The notes beneath the pieces were generated by a model, which had not been told where the DNA came from, searched no databases, and worked only from the letters and a program-made list of their open reading frames with translations. The translations under genes and the position numbers were made by a program. A stretch of 39,267 nt of DNA from Pseudolabrys sp. (GTDB taxonomy: Bacteria > Pseudomonadota > Alphaproteobacteria > Rhizobiales > Xanthobacteraceae): NCBI GenBank assembly GCA_019689975.1, contig JADGGK010000024.1, forward strand, positions 1 through 39,267, given 5' to 3'. Positions 1-7,873 of the stretch are shown one piece after another. Position 1 is the first letter of the stretch. The number at the start of each line of letters is the position of its first letter.

Positions 1-129
1 CGATCAGGCTGCTCAGCGTCATGTCATGTCGAGCCAGGCGCGTCGGTAGGCATGTTGGCCGCCGCCGTCGCCGCGACCTCGGCTGCAGCGCAGGGCTAGA
101 GCGGGTTCCGATCGCACCGAATTGACTCC

Positions 130-170
130 CGTCATGACCGGGAACTCCGCAAGCGGTGACCAAGCAATCC
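130..170 (+). repeat. Diverged copy of dispersed palindromic (REP-like) repeat
   Basis: It starts CGTCATG, has a small CTCCGCAAGCGG centre and ends GACCAAGCAATCC. This matches the layout of the better copy at 39190-39229 (CGTCATTGCGAGGAG ... GCGACGAAGCAATCC) with several substitutions. The copy is decayed, so identification is by pattern only. Confidence 0.45.
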
Positions 171-367
171 ATCCCGAAAGGTCGGTCCGGTCGATTCCGG
201 ATTGCGTCGTCGCGCTCGCATCAAATTGTGTCGCTGCGCCCGCAATGGCGGCTCAACCTCACCGAGATCCGCTCCAGCCTATGCAGGTTTGTGTAAACAT
301 TGCGACCGCGGCCGAAAAATTTTTCATGCGCGGAGGCAGACGAACTCCAAGCCCGGCGACATCGTTG

Positions 368-434
368 TGTTGTTGCGGCGAGAGAGTCCCGTCGACCATG
401 CCGTCTGTCCCCGACGACGATGTTGTTGCGGCGA
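368..434 (+). repeat. 14-base direct repeat pair, 53 bases apart
   Basis: TGTTGTTGCGGCGA occurs perfectly at 368-381 and again at 421-434. The start-to-start distance of 53 bases is close to five turns of B-DNA, so both copies would face the same side of the helix. The pair could be operator half-sites for a regulator of the downstream locus. No known regulator consensus was recognised. Confidence 0.5.
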
Positions 435-466
435 TGTGATATTTTCGCAAAGGTCGGCGTCATGCG

Positions 467-658
467 ATGAACGGACAAGAACGCAATTCGCGTCCCGGCG
501 GCCTAGGCCGGATGCTCGCCAGGCTCCGGTTTCGGAATTGTGTGTTGCGGTCCCCGGTGACCAATTGTTCCGCCTCTCAGCTGCGCGGAAGCCTGTTCCT
601 CGCCAATCTCGCGTTCTGGGCGCTCGTCGTGTTCCTTGCCTGCCGTGTGCTCGCGTGA
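467..658 (+). CDS. Possible small single-span membrane protein (63 aa)
   Basis: This is an open frame of 63 residues with a polar, arginine-rich N-terminal half and a strongly hydrophobic C-terminal segment (about residues 43-62, LFLANLAFWALVVFLACRVL) that would make one membrane span. The last third uses GC-rich third positions like real genes nearby; the first part is less convincing. No good ribosome binding site precedes the ATG, which lies directly after an ATGCG triplet run. No family is recognised. It could equally be a chance frame in the leader. Confidence 0.25.
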   Translation: MNGQERNSRPGGLGRMLARLRFRNCVLRSPVTNCSASQLRGSLFLANLAFWALVVFLACRVLA

Positions 659-781
659 CGTTGCCGACACGCAAAATCGCTTCGATGCGGGAACCACGCC
701 TGACCGCCGACGTTGAACAGGCTGCTGGGATATTGCGCGCCGCCCGGGCGTGTCGGTCGAGTCATTTCGGGGGACGAAGCC

Positions 782-1381
782 ATGAATCCCTGCCGTGGCG
801 TTTTCGGCTTGTTATTGGCGCTCGTTGTTGCGGGTTGCAGTGCCGTTTCCGCGGTCGGCGTCGGCGACGCGCAGGGGTTGCCGTCAAGCTATGCCAGCGT
901 TGCTCCCGCGCGCGGTTCCGTAGGTCCCTATGCGCTGGGACCGGGCGATCGCATCCGTCTCAAAGTCTACAGCGACGATCAGATGAGCGGCGAATATGAA
1001 GTCGACAGCGCCGGCTTCGTGTCAATTCCGCTCGTCGGCGAGGTCAGGGCGGCAGGAATGACGACGCGTCAACTCGAACGCGCCGTCGCCGCGCGCATGC
1101 AGGGCAAGCTTGCACAAAAGCCCGAAGTCAATATCGAGATCGCCGCCTATGCGCCGTTCTATATCTACGGCGAAGTCAAGAAAGCGGGCGAATACCCGTA
1201 TCGCCCCGGTCTTACGCTCGCGGATGCGGTCGCCACCGCGGGAGGGCTCACCTATCGTGCCGACGAGGATCGCATTGCCATCCGCCACGCCGGCACGAGA
1301 ACGGAACAGGTGGTGAGACTCGGCGCGCCGATACGCATTCACCCCGGCGACAATATCCGTGTGATCGAGCGCATCTTCTGA
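782..1381 (+). CDS. Polysaccharide biosynthesis/export lipoprotein (Wza/ExoF-like)
   Basis: This 199-residue outer-membrane auxiliary protein is expected to form, or help form, the channel for exopolysaccharide secretion. The N-terminus has a lipoprotein signal: hydrophobic residues 7-17, then VAGC with the lipidated cysteine at residue 19. A polysaccharide export (PES) domain follows at about residues 48-125 (PYALGPGDRIRLKVY start), then one SLBB domain at about 129-180 (FYIYGEVKKAGEYPY). It is much shorter than E. coli Wza (about 380 residues), with a single SLBB and no C-terminal helix, as is common in rhizobial export proteins. The ATG at 782 follows GGGGGACGAAG; a TTG-started extension from 713 would spoil the signal sequence. 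It is the first clear gene of the locus. Confidence 0.9.
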   Translation: MNPCRGVFGLLLALVVAGCSAVSAVGVGDAQGLPSSYASVAPARGSVGPYALGPGDRIRLKVYSDDQMSGEYEVDSAGFVSIPLVGEVRAAGMTTRQLERAVAARMQGKLAQKPEVNIEIAAYAPFYIYGEVKKAGEYPYRPGLTLADAVATAGGLTYRADEDRIAIRHAGTRTEQVVRLGAPIRIHPGDNIRVIERIF

Positions 1382-1534
1382 CGCACGGTGCGCCTCGATG
1401 GTCCGCGTCGCCGCGTCACGCCGGGTTGCCGCAAATTCCCGATCGCATGGCTTTTCGCCGAATCTGCCTGGCGACGAGGGGCATCCGGTCGCGCCGGCGC
1501 CACGCCGTGCTGGGCGGAGTTTGGCGGGGAGCGA

Positions 1535-2899
1535 GTGGCGGTGACCTGCCCCCGCGCGCGGAGAGGCCTCGGCTCGATCCTCCTCGTCGCGCTGATCGCC
1601 GGGGCGGATGGCGCCTCAGAGGCGCAGGTCCTGCCGATGTCGCCGATCTTCTGGCCGCCGCCATGGAATGCACAGCACATATTCGATCCAAGCGCGTTGC
1701 CGGTGCTCCTCCAAGCCGACCTGCGCGAACCCGTCGCGCCGGAGGACGTGCCGATAAGGACCCGGCAGTGGCCCGAATATCGGGCAGCGGGGATCCGCGC
1801 CGGCGCCTGGATGTTCGATCCGACCGTGACCGCAGGGGGCATTTATGACAGCAATGTGTTCGCGTCCAACGCCAGCAAGGAAAGCGATCTCGCCACCCGC
1901 CTGGGCGCGAGCCTGCGCGCGCTCACTCTCTGGGAGCGGCACGGGATCGAGCTCGAAGCCGCGGCGCTTTCCACCCTCTATCGCCGACATTCCGGCCTCG
2001 ATCAGACCGACGCGAGTCTGAAAGGCCAGGCCCATGTCGATATCGATCACGCCACCGCGCTGCTCGCGAGATTCGAGGCCGCCTATCTTCACGAGGCGGT
2101 CGGCAGTCTTACCTCGCCGGCCGGCGCCGCGCGGCCAACGCCCTACGGCCTGTTTTCCGGGGATGTCACGCTGCGCCGCGAATTCGGTCGTTTGACCGCG
2201 TCGATGGGCCTGCGCGCGGATTCATACGACTTCGGTTCGACCGTCGCGCAGAACGGAACGACCATCAGTCAGGATGCACGCGATGGCCAAATCTATGCGG
2301 TGCATGGTCGGCTCGATTACGCTTTTTCCGCGAAGTCGGCGATCTTCGCCGCCGTGGAGGGCAATGCCCGCCGCCTGCGCGGGACGCCGGATCAATCCTT
2401 CAACTCGGATGGTTACCGGGCGCTCGCCGGCGTCGATGTGGAACTCACCCATTTGATCACAGGCGAGTTTGCCGGCGGCTATCTGGAACAACGTTTCGCG
2501 TCCGCGGCGGTTGGAACTGTGCAGGGGCCGAGCTACCGCGCCATGTTGACATGGAGTCCGTCGCGTCGCCTCGATATCTATGTCGATGCCGAACAGCTCG
2601 TGACCACCGCCGCCGACACCACGCTGACGGCGGTGCTCGCCAACGCCGCGCAGGTGGGCCTCGATTACGAGCTTCGTCGCAACGTCGTGCTGTCGGTTGC
2701 GGCGACGTACGAAAAAGACGGTTTCAGAGGCCTGCCGCGGAGCGACAAGAACTATATTCTCGACGCCCGTCTCAAATATCTCATGAACAATGTCAGCTCG
2801 CTTGCCCTACTCTATCGCTATCAGCGGCGCGACAGCAGCCAAGCGGAGTTTGATTTCGAAAAACATCAGATTGGGATCGCCGCGCGAGTCGAGTTTTAG
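1535..2899 (+). CDS. Outer-membrane beta-barrel protein of the polysaccharide locus
   Basis: This is a secreted protein of about 454 residues. From the GTG at 1535 (after GGCGGGGAGCGA) it has a classical signal peptide: RARRG, then LGSILLVALIAGA, with cleavage near ASEA-Q. The mature part has alternating hydrophobic/aromatic strands, repeated phrases such as GGIYDSNVFASN, and a C-terminus ending in phenylalanine (IGIAARVEF), the usual signature of a barrel inserted by the BAM complex. Proteins of this kind commonly neighbour Wza-like genes in alphaproteobacterial exopolysaccharide clusters and probably help export or anchoring, but the exact role is unknown. The frame is open back to a GTG at 1388, which would add 49 residues with no signal character; GTG 1541 is a near-equal alternative start. 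Confidence 0.8.
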   Translation: MAVTCPRARRGLGSILLVALIAGADGASEAQVLPMSPIFWPPPWNAQHIFDPSALPVLLQADLREPVAPEDVPIRTRQWPEYRAAGIRAGAWMFDPTVTAGGIYDSNVFASNASKESDLATRLGASLRALTLWERHGIELEAAALSTLYRRHSGLDQTDASLKGQAHVDIDHATALLARFEAAYLHEAVGSLTSPAGAARPTPYGLFSGDVTLRREFGRLTASMGLRADSYDFGSTVAQNGTTISQDARDGQIYAVHGRLDYAFSAKSAIFAAVEGNARRLRGTPDQSFNSDGYRALAGVDVELTHLITGEFAGGYLEQRFASAAVGTVQGPSYRAMLTWSPSRRLDIYVDAEQLVTTAADTTLTAVLANAAQVGLDYELRRNVVLSVAATYEKDGFRGLPRSDKNYILDARLKYLMNNVSSLALLYRYQRRDSSQAEFDFEKHQIGIAARVEF

Positions 2900-2924
2900 G
2901 CCACGGCACGCCGCTGCGTCGGCC

Positions 2925-2950
2925 GAGATCGCGCGATCGACCGCGATCTC
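2925..2950 (+). terminator. Perfect 9-bp hairpin after the beta-barrel gene
   Basis: GAGATCGCG (2925-2933) and CGCGATCTC (2942-2950) pair perfectly around an 8-base loop, 25 bases after the stop at 2899. No T-run follows, so it is not a textbook intrinsic terminator. It may stabilise the 3' end, act with Rho, or bind a regulator. Confidence 0.35.
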
Positions 2951-3515
2951 GTGCCGCGCCGACGGCCGCAACCCGCTTGCGCCCGCGGCCCGTCGGTTCC
3001 ATGAGCATCAAAAACAATGAAACCTTTTCCGGCCGGGTTATGCGGTTGTTGGTCGTGAACAATTTTTTTGCCAATCGCGAAACGCTTTTTCCGAAACACG
3101 AGGTCGCGGCGGCGCACGGTTCCGTTGCCGCATCCCGAGTTTCCTGACCGCGATTTCGTCAAGGCGCGCGCCGTTGGGTTAGCGAGACCGCGGGTTCCGG
3201 AAGCATTCTCCTCCGTGTCGGTATTTTTTTTCGTCGGTTGCGTGGCGTCGCCACGACGCGATGCTCGGCGGCGATCACGATGCGGATATGGACGCAACGA
3301 CGATTTTCGATTGTGCGATGCGGAACCGACCGGCGCTTCGAGTGTTGGGAGGCAGAGCCGATGCCGGATGCTCGGGTTCCGGCACGGGAACGTGTTGTTC
3401 ACCAAAAAGGCTCGACGGGTGGAATCAATTCGGGGACTCGGCATCGCGACGGATGGCACGCGCGCGGCCGGATGGCGCGGCGCGGCGCGCATCGGCCGCA
3501 AGGCGGGCGCGGCCG

Positions 3516-3539
3516 GATGTCGGTCGGGATGTCGGTCGG
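3516..3539 (+). repeat. 12-base perfect tandem repeat in the leader
   Basis: The unit GATGTCGGTCGG occurs twice in direct tandem at 3516-3527 and 3528-3539, followed by GA, about 107 bases before the kinase start. It is either recent slippage or a repeated binding site. It is not coding, provided the ATG at 3646 is right. Confidence 0.7.
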
Positions 3540-3645
3540 GACGCGGACCGCGGCGTCAGCGCGTTTTGTCGGCACAAACGGTCACGAGGCGGAGCGGCGG
3601 GCGCCTCATCCGTTTCGGTGCGATGGGCCGGGGGTCATCGTAACG

Positions 3646-6015
3646 ATGCTGCAGCCCGCCGCAGATTACCAGTTCCGCAGGGACGTGATCGAGGCCGTCC
3701 CGGTTGCTTCCAACGGCATCGGGAACGAGGCGCCACTCGGCCTGCGCGAGATCCTGAGGATCCTGCGGCGACGTCTGTGGATCATCGTTCTGACCACGCT
3801 CGCGTTCTCGGCAGCGGCGTTTCTCTTCCTGCTTCTCGCGACACCGCGCTATACCGCCACCGCGACCATCCTCATCGATCCCCACCGCAGCAATGTCGTC
3901 GACAGCGCCGGCAATCGACCGCCGCCTCCCTCGAACTACGACTCCGACAACGCCTTCGTGAACAGTCAGGTCAGCCTGATCCAATCGGATGCCGTGCTGC
4001 AGCCGGTCGTCGACGAGCTCGATCTTGCCCATGATCCGGAGTTCGGACCGCACAGAAGTTTCATCGACCTCGTTCTCCTGCCGGTCAAATGGTTGCTGAC
4101 GCCGGCGCGCCCGAGGGTTCCGGGTCAGACGGCCGACGACATCGCAAAGGCGCAGGCGATCAATTTCCTGCAGCGCCATCGGCTGACGGTGAAGCGCGAA
4201 TTGACGACCTTTCTCGTCGACATCAGCGTGACCTCCCAAGATCCATCCAAGGCGGCGCGGATCGCCAATGCCGTTGTGAACGCGTATTTCGAGGAATTGG
4301 TGCGCGGAAAATACGATACGAACAAAATCGCCTCGTCATGGTTCGACAAGCAGGTGGCGCAATTGAAATCGAAGGTTCTGGCGTCCGAGCGCGCGGTCGA
4401 GGAATTCCGCGCCGCCAACAACCTCACGCTGGCGCAGGGCGCAACGGTTGTGCCGGGCGTCACAGTCAGCGATCAGCAACTCGTCGATCTGAATAACAAA
4501 CTGATCGATGCCCACGCGCAAACCGCCGAGGCGCGTGCGAAATTCGAGCAGGTTCAAAACCTCGCCAGGAGCAAGGGCGACCCCGGCGCACTGAGTGACG
4601 CCTTGTCCTCGCCGGTCATCACCCAACTGCGGACGCAATATGCGCAGGTGGCGAAGAATCTCGCGGAAGCATCGAGCAAATACGGGCCGCAGCATCCACT
4701 GGTTTTAAATGCGAGGGCACAGCTGCAGGAGACGCAGCGGCTCATCAACCAAGAAATCCAGAGAATTCTCGACGGCGCGCGCCAAGCCTACCAGATCGCC
4801 AAGTCGCGCGAAGACGCATTGCAGCAAAGCCTCGACCATCTCAAGCACATCACGGATGAGACGGGGAAGGTGCGCGTTCGGCTTCGCGAGCTCCAACGCG
4901 AGGCGGATGCAAATCGGACACTCTATGAGTCGTTTCTCGCGCGCTACAAGGAGACGAGCGCCCACCAGACATTGGACATGCCCGACTCCCGCCTGGTCTC
5001 CAAGGCGGAAATACCGGTCAGCCCGTCGTTCCCGAAAACGTTCCTCATTCTCGCCGCCGCGCTTGCCGGCGGACTGGGACTCGGTTGCATCCTGGCGATC
5101 GCGGTCGATTACTGCGATCGGAGAGTCAAATCGCCGCGGCAGGCGGAAGAGCTCACCCACATCCCCACCCTTGCCGCATTGCCGGTGATCGGCGAGCGCG
5201 AACTCGCCACGCGGGCCATCCGCGGTCGCCAGGAATTGAGTCGCTACGATCGGAATGCCGTGGACATGCTGCCGGCGGCCATGCAGCCGCCGCTGATGCG
5301 GTACGTGCTCGAAGAGCCGACGTCGCTGTTCGCCGAATCGGTGCGTGCCGTGCGCCTCGCGATCCAGCGCGCGGCCCGCTCCGCGCCGGTGAAATCGATC
5401 ATGGTGTCGTCGTCGGTCGACGGAGAGGGAAAGACCACGCTTGCCGTGAACCTGGCGTTCTCGCTTGCCGCGACCGGTGCGCGAACCATCCTTGTGGAAG
5501 GCGATCTGCGCAATCCGGAAATGAGCCGGTCGCTCTGTCCGTCCGCCCGCGTCGGCGGCATCGAGGTGGCGCTTGGCCGGACGCGATTTGAGGAGGCGCT
5601 TTTCGTCGATCGCGCCACCGGGCTCGCGGTGTTGCCGTCGCCGCCGCGACGCCAATCATCCGGCATCGGCGAGTTCGTCTTCTCGAGCGCGATGAGCAAC
5701 ATGCTCGAGCGGCTGAGAGAACATTTCGACTACGTCATCATCGATGCACCGCCGCTCGTTCCCCTCGTCGATGCGCGCGCACTGGCCGAGCTTGCCGACC
5801 GCGTCATTGTCGCGATCCGCTGGGACAGCACGCCGCAGGACGTCGTGACGCAAGCGCTTGCGACCCTGGCACCCGCCGTTGATCGCGTGCTCGGGACGGT
5901 ACTGACGCGCGTCGACATGCAGCGATTGCGTTTCTACGACTATTACGGCGGCTCCGCATATATGGCGCCGTATTCCTATCTCGGGCAGCCGCGTGCCGGA
6001 TGGACGTCGTCATGA
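3646..6015 (+). CDS. Wzz/BY-kinase polysaccharide copolymerase (Wzc/ExoP-like)
   Basis: This is an inner-membrane chain-length regulator fused to a cytoplasmic tyrosine autokinase, 789 residues. The Wzz domain starts before membrane span 1 (about 45-66) and continues through a periplasmic coiled-coil/GNVR-type region to span 2 (about 466-489). The kinase has Walker A (SSVDGEGKTT, about 588-598), Walker A' (ILVEGDLRNP, about 614) and Walker B (YVIIDAPP, about 696). It ends in a tyrosine cluster with six Tyr in FYDYYGGSAYMAPYSY, the expected autophosphorylation sites. The fused form is typical of Proteobacteria. I chose ATG 3646 because the upstream extension is low-complexity. Its stop overlaps the next gene by ATGA. 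It probably works with the export lipoprotein to control polymer length and export. Confidence 0.92.
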   Translation: MLQPAADYQFRRDVIEAVPVASNGIGNEAPLGLREILRILRRRLWIIVLTTLAFSAAAFLFLLLATPRYTATATILIDPHRSNVVDSAGNRPPPPSNYDSDNAFVNSQVSLIQSDAVLQPVVDELDLAHDPEFGPHRSFIDLVLLPVKWLLTPARPRVPGQTADDIAKAQAINFLQRHRLTVKRELTTFLVDISVTSQDPSKAARIANAVVNAYFEELVRGKYDTNKIASSWFDKQVAQLKSKVLASERAVEEFRAANNLTLAQGATVVPGVTVSDQQLVDLNNKLIDAHAQTAEARAKFEQVQNLARSKGDPGALSDALSSPVITQLRTQYAQVAKNLAEASSKYGPQHPLVLNARAQLQETQRLINQEIQRILDGARQAYQIAKSREDALQQSLDHLKHITDETGKVRVRLRELQREADANRTLYESFLARYKETSAHQTLDMPDSRLVSKAEIPVSPSFPKTFLILAAALAGGLGLGCILAIAVDYCDRRVKSPRQAEELTHIPTLAALPVIGERELATRAIRGRQELSRYDRNAVDMLPAAMQPPLMRYVLEEPTSLFAESVRAVRLAIQRAARSAPVKSIMVSSSVDGEGKTTLAVNLAFSLAATGARTILVEGDLRNPEMSRSLCPSARVGGIEVALGRTRFEEALFVDRATGLAVLPSPPRRQSSGIGEFVFSSAMSNMLERLREHFDYVIIDAPPLVPLVDARALAELADRVIVAIRWDSTPQDVVTQALATLAPAVDRVLGTVLTRVDMQRLRFYDYYGGSAYMAPYSYLGQPRAGWTSS

Positions 6016-6656
6016 GCACGCGCAGACCGGCCAGCCATGAAAGCGTGAACGGCGGGCCCATTGGCCGACCGGGGATCGCTCGCATGCGTTCCGGAGCAGC
6101 GGACTTTCCGTCTCATCAATGCGTTTCATTCCCCGTTGCGCGGGAACGCATGGCCGCCGGCCCGCGCTGGTATGTGGCAAGAACACAGCCGCACGCGGAA
6201 AGCCGCGCCGCGGCCAATCTGGAGCGGCAGGGTTTTCTCACCTTCTGTCCGAGGTTTCGCAAATCGCGTCGGCACGCACGTCGTCTCGAAAGCGTCGTCG
6301 TGCCGCTGTTTCCGAACTATCTGTTCGTACAACTTGATCTTTCGTGCGACCGCTGGCGCGCCGTCAACGGCACTCGCGGCGTCGCACGGATGATCATGCA
6401 GGGCGATCTGCCGCAGCCGGTCGCTCCCGGCGTCGTCGAATCGCTGCAGCAAAGAATGCGCGTCGACGGGACGATCGATATGACGGCCAGACTAGAAATC
6501 GGCCAGTCGGTGCGCGTTGCGCAGGGGCCTTTCGTCGATCTGGTCGGAAGGCTTGCGCAGCTCGACTCGGCCGGTCGCGTCCGCGTGCTCCTGTCTTTGC
6601 TCGGGCGCACGGTCGCGGTGACGTTGAACGGAGCGATCCTGCTGCCGGCCGAGTGA
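6012..6656 (+). CDS. NusG/RfaH-family transcription antiterminator of the locus
   Basis: This 214-residue protein has an N-terminal NGN domain and a C-terminal KOW-like domain. The NGN part begins at WYVARTQP (about 53-60) and contains PLFPNYLFV (about 98-106), the motif shared by NusG, RfaH and UpxY proteins; the KOW-like end reads GQSVRVAQGPFVDLVG. Family members bind RNA polymerase and allow it to read through pauses or terminators in long operons. Its place directly after the kinase, coupled by an ATGA overlap (6012-6015), suggests a specialised paralogue serving this cluster rather than the housekeeping NusG. The first ~50 residues look unstructured; ATG 6087 or 6150 are alternative starts. 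Confidence 0.88.
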   Translation: MSTRRPASHESVNGGPIGRPGIARMRSGAADFPSHQCVSFPVARERMAAGPRWYVARTQPHAESRAAANLERQGFLTFCPRFRKSRRHARRLESVVVPLFPNYLFVQLDLSCDRWRAVNGTRGVARMIMQGDLPQPVAPGVVESLQQRMRVDGTIDMTARLEIGQSVRVAQGPFVDLVGRLAQLDSAGRVRVLLSLLGRTVAVTLNGAILLPAE

Positions 6657-6765
6657 GCGGGCCTGCGCGCCGATCAGGGATGACGGGTGAAACGGCGTGG
6701 GTTCACCCGAACGGCGGAAGCATGGCTGAACCGCAGGCGAGCGCTCCGTCGTCGATAGGCTGAGG

Positions 6766-7836
6766 ATGTCGCAGGCATTGAAAGGCGAAGGGCGGAAGAG
6801 AGCGGGGGCGGTCGAACCTTTCATGGCCGACGGGTTCCCGTCGATGGCGGTCGATCCCCGAACCCATCGCCTGCGCGTTCTGGACGGATGGCGCGGCATA
6901 AGCATTCTCTTCGTCATGGCCGGACATATGCTCCCTTTGGGGCCGAAGTGGCTGGCGCTGAACAGCATGGTCGCCGCCGCCGGGCTCAGCATATTCTTTT
7001 GCCTGTCGGGGTTTTTGATCGTATCCATGCTGCTGCGCAATCGGCACGTGATGTCGTTCTTCATTCGCCGATTGTGTCGCATCCTGCCGCTCGCATGGCT
7101 GGCGCTGTTGCTGATTCTGGTGGTGGAACAGCCTGAGGCCAAGGCGTGGTACAGCAACCTCTTGTTCTACGCCAATCTCGAACCGGATACGCTCCTGCCG
7201 CATGCGGAGCATCTGTGGAGTCTTTCCGTCGAAATGCAATTCTACTTCGCCGTCGGCTTGGCGGTCGCCATGCTCGGGCGGCGCGGCCTGTTCCTCGTCC
7301 CCGTGGCGGGTTTGGCGGTGACACTCGCGCGCGTGCTTTTGGGGATGGAGTCTTCGATCGTCACGTGGTTCTGCGCCGACCAGATTCTGGCGGGCGGAAC
7401 CCTGGCGCTATTCATGAATCTGTCGCCGTCAGCCGACGCCGCGCGCAAATGGCCTCCGGCGGTAACGGTTCTCTCGATGGCGGGCCTCTTTCTGACCTCG
7501 CACCAGCTGCTCGGCCCGGCAAACTATCTGCGGCCCTATGTGACGGCACTGCTGATCTATTCCACGATCCACCCCCGCAACGACCGTCTTCACGCGGCAC
7601 TGTCGAGCCGGCCCTTGAACTATCTGGCCAAGACGTCATACGCGCTCTATGTGGTGCATCCCTTGAGCTATGCGGGCTGGCTCGGGGAGGGAGACGTGGC
7701 GGTACGCTACGCGAAACGGATAATCTCCTTCGTTCTGACCTTCGCGGTCGCCCATTTGAGCACGACATGTTACGAAAAATATTGGAACGAACTGGGTCAT
7801 CGCCTCGCTGCGCGCGTCGAGCGCAAAGGTCGCTGA
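6766..7836 (+). CDS. Acyltransferase 3 family protein (OafA-like, integral membrane)
   Basis: This 356-residue polytopic membrane protein probably adds an acyl group (acetyl or similar) to a sugar of the polymer or its lipid-linked repeat unit. Family signatures are LDGWRGISILFVMAGH (residues 39-54, with Arg43 and the catalytic-type His54), FFCLSGFLI (77-85) and FFIRRLCRILP (98-108, the R/K-x10-H-type region with conserved Arg and Pro). About ten hydrophobic segments follow. It has no C-terminal SGNH domain. The ATG at 6766 has GAGG immediately before it, so the start is uncertain; Met20 (6823) is an alternative. It lies 109 bases after the antiterminator and 37 bases before the next gene. 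Confidence 0.88.
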   Translation: MSQALKGEGRKRAGAVEPFMADGFPSMAVDPRTHRLRVLDGWRGISILFVMAGHMLPLGPKWLALNSMVAAAGLSIFFCLSGFLIVSMLLRNRHVMSFFIRRLCRILPLAWLALLLILVVEQPEAKAWYSNLLFYANLEPDTLLPHAEHLWSLSVEMQFYFAVGLAVAMLGRRGLFLVPVAGLAVTLARVLLGMESSIVTWFCADQILAGGTLALFMNLSPSADAARKWPPAVTVLSMAGLFLTSHQLLGPANYLRPYVTALLIYSTIHPRNDRLHAALSSRPLNYLAKTSYALYVVHPLSYAGWLGEGDVAVRYAKRIISFVLTFAVAHLSTTCYEKYWNELGHRLAARVERKGR

Positions 7837-7873
7837 CGCGACGGAACCTGCACCGCTTTCGCCGTCCTGGTTC

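Larger units (their letters stand above)
1..781. other. Long non-coding leader upstream of the polysaccharide locus
   Basis: No convincing full gene is seen in this 781-base stretch; the overlapping open frames are arginine-rich and resemble no family. It holds a diverged palindromic repeat (130-170), a 14-base direct repeat pair (368-381 and 421-434), two AT-rich islands (about 296-331 and 436-452) that stand out against the GC-rich background, and one possible small membrane ORF (467-658). Such a leader before an exopolysaccharide locus is a likely promoter and regulator-binding zone. I could not identify a convincing -35/-10 pair. Confidence 0.5.
2900..3645. other. 746-base non-coding leader of the kinase operon
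   Basis: No gene-like frame is seen between the beta-barrel gene and the kinase start at 3646; the kinase frame stays open upstream, but that extension is arginine/glycine-rich and unlike the family. The stretch contains the hairpin at 2925-2950, AT-rich islands at about 3048-3100 (including a T7 run and a T5 run) and 3221-3233 (T8), the palindrome TTCCGGAA at 3195-3202 and a 12-base tandem repeat at 3516-3539. It probably carries the promoter and untranslated leader for the operon that begins with the kinase. No clear -35/-10 pair was recognised. Confidence 0.5.

Noticed and set aside
1-99. Open frame ending MLAAAVAATSAAAQG-stop at the window start
   Set aside because: It resembles a signal peptide or the tail of an upstream gene, but it is too short and has no support; it could be a chance alanine-rich frame.
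1388-1534. GTG 1388 as start of the beta-barrel protein
   Set aside because: No ribosome binding site, and it would bury a good signal peptide 50 residues inside the protein.
3221-3233. T8 run as an intrinsic terminator
   Set aside because: No stable GC hairpin precedes it directly; only the short palindrome TTCCGGAA lies about 20 bases upstream.
3238-3645. Upstream extension of the kinase frame
   Set aside because: The 136 extra residues are Arg/Gly-rich and unlike Wzz-kinases. The family's N-terminus fits ATG 3646.
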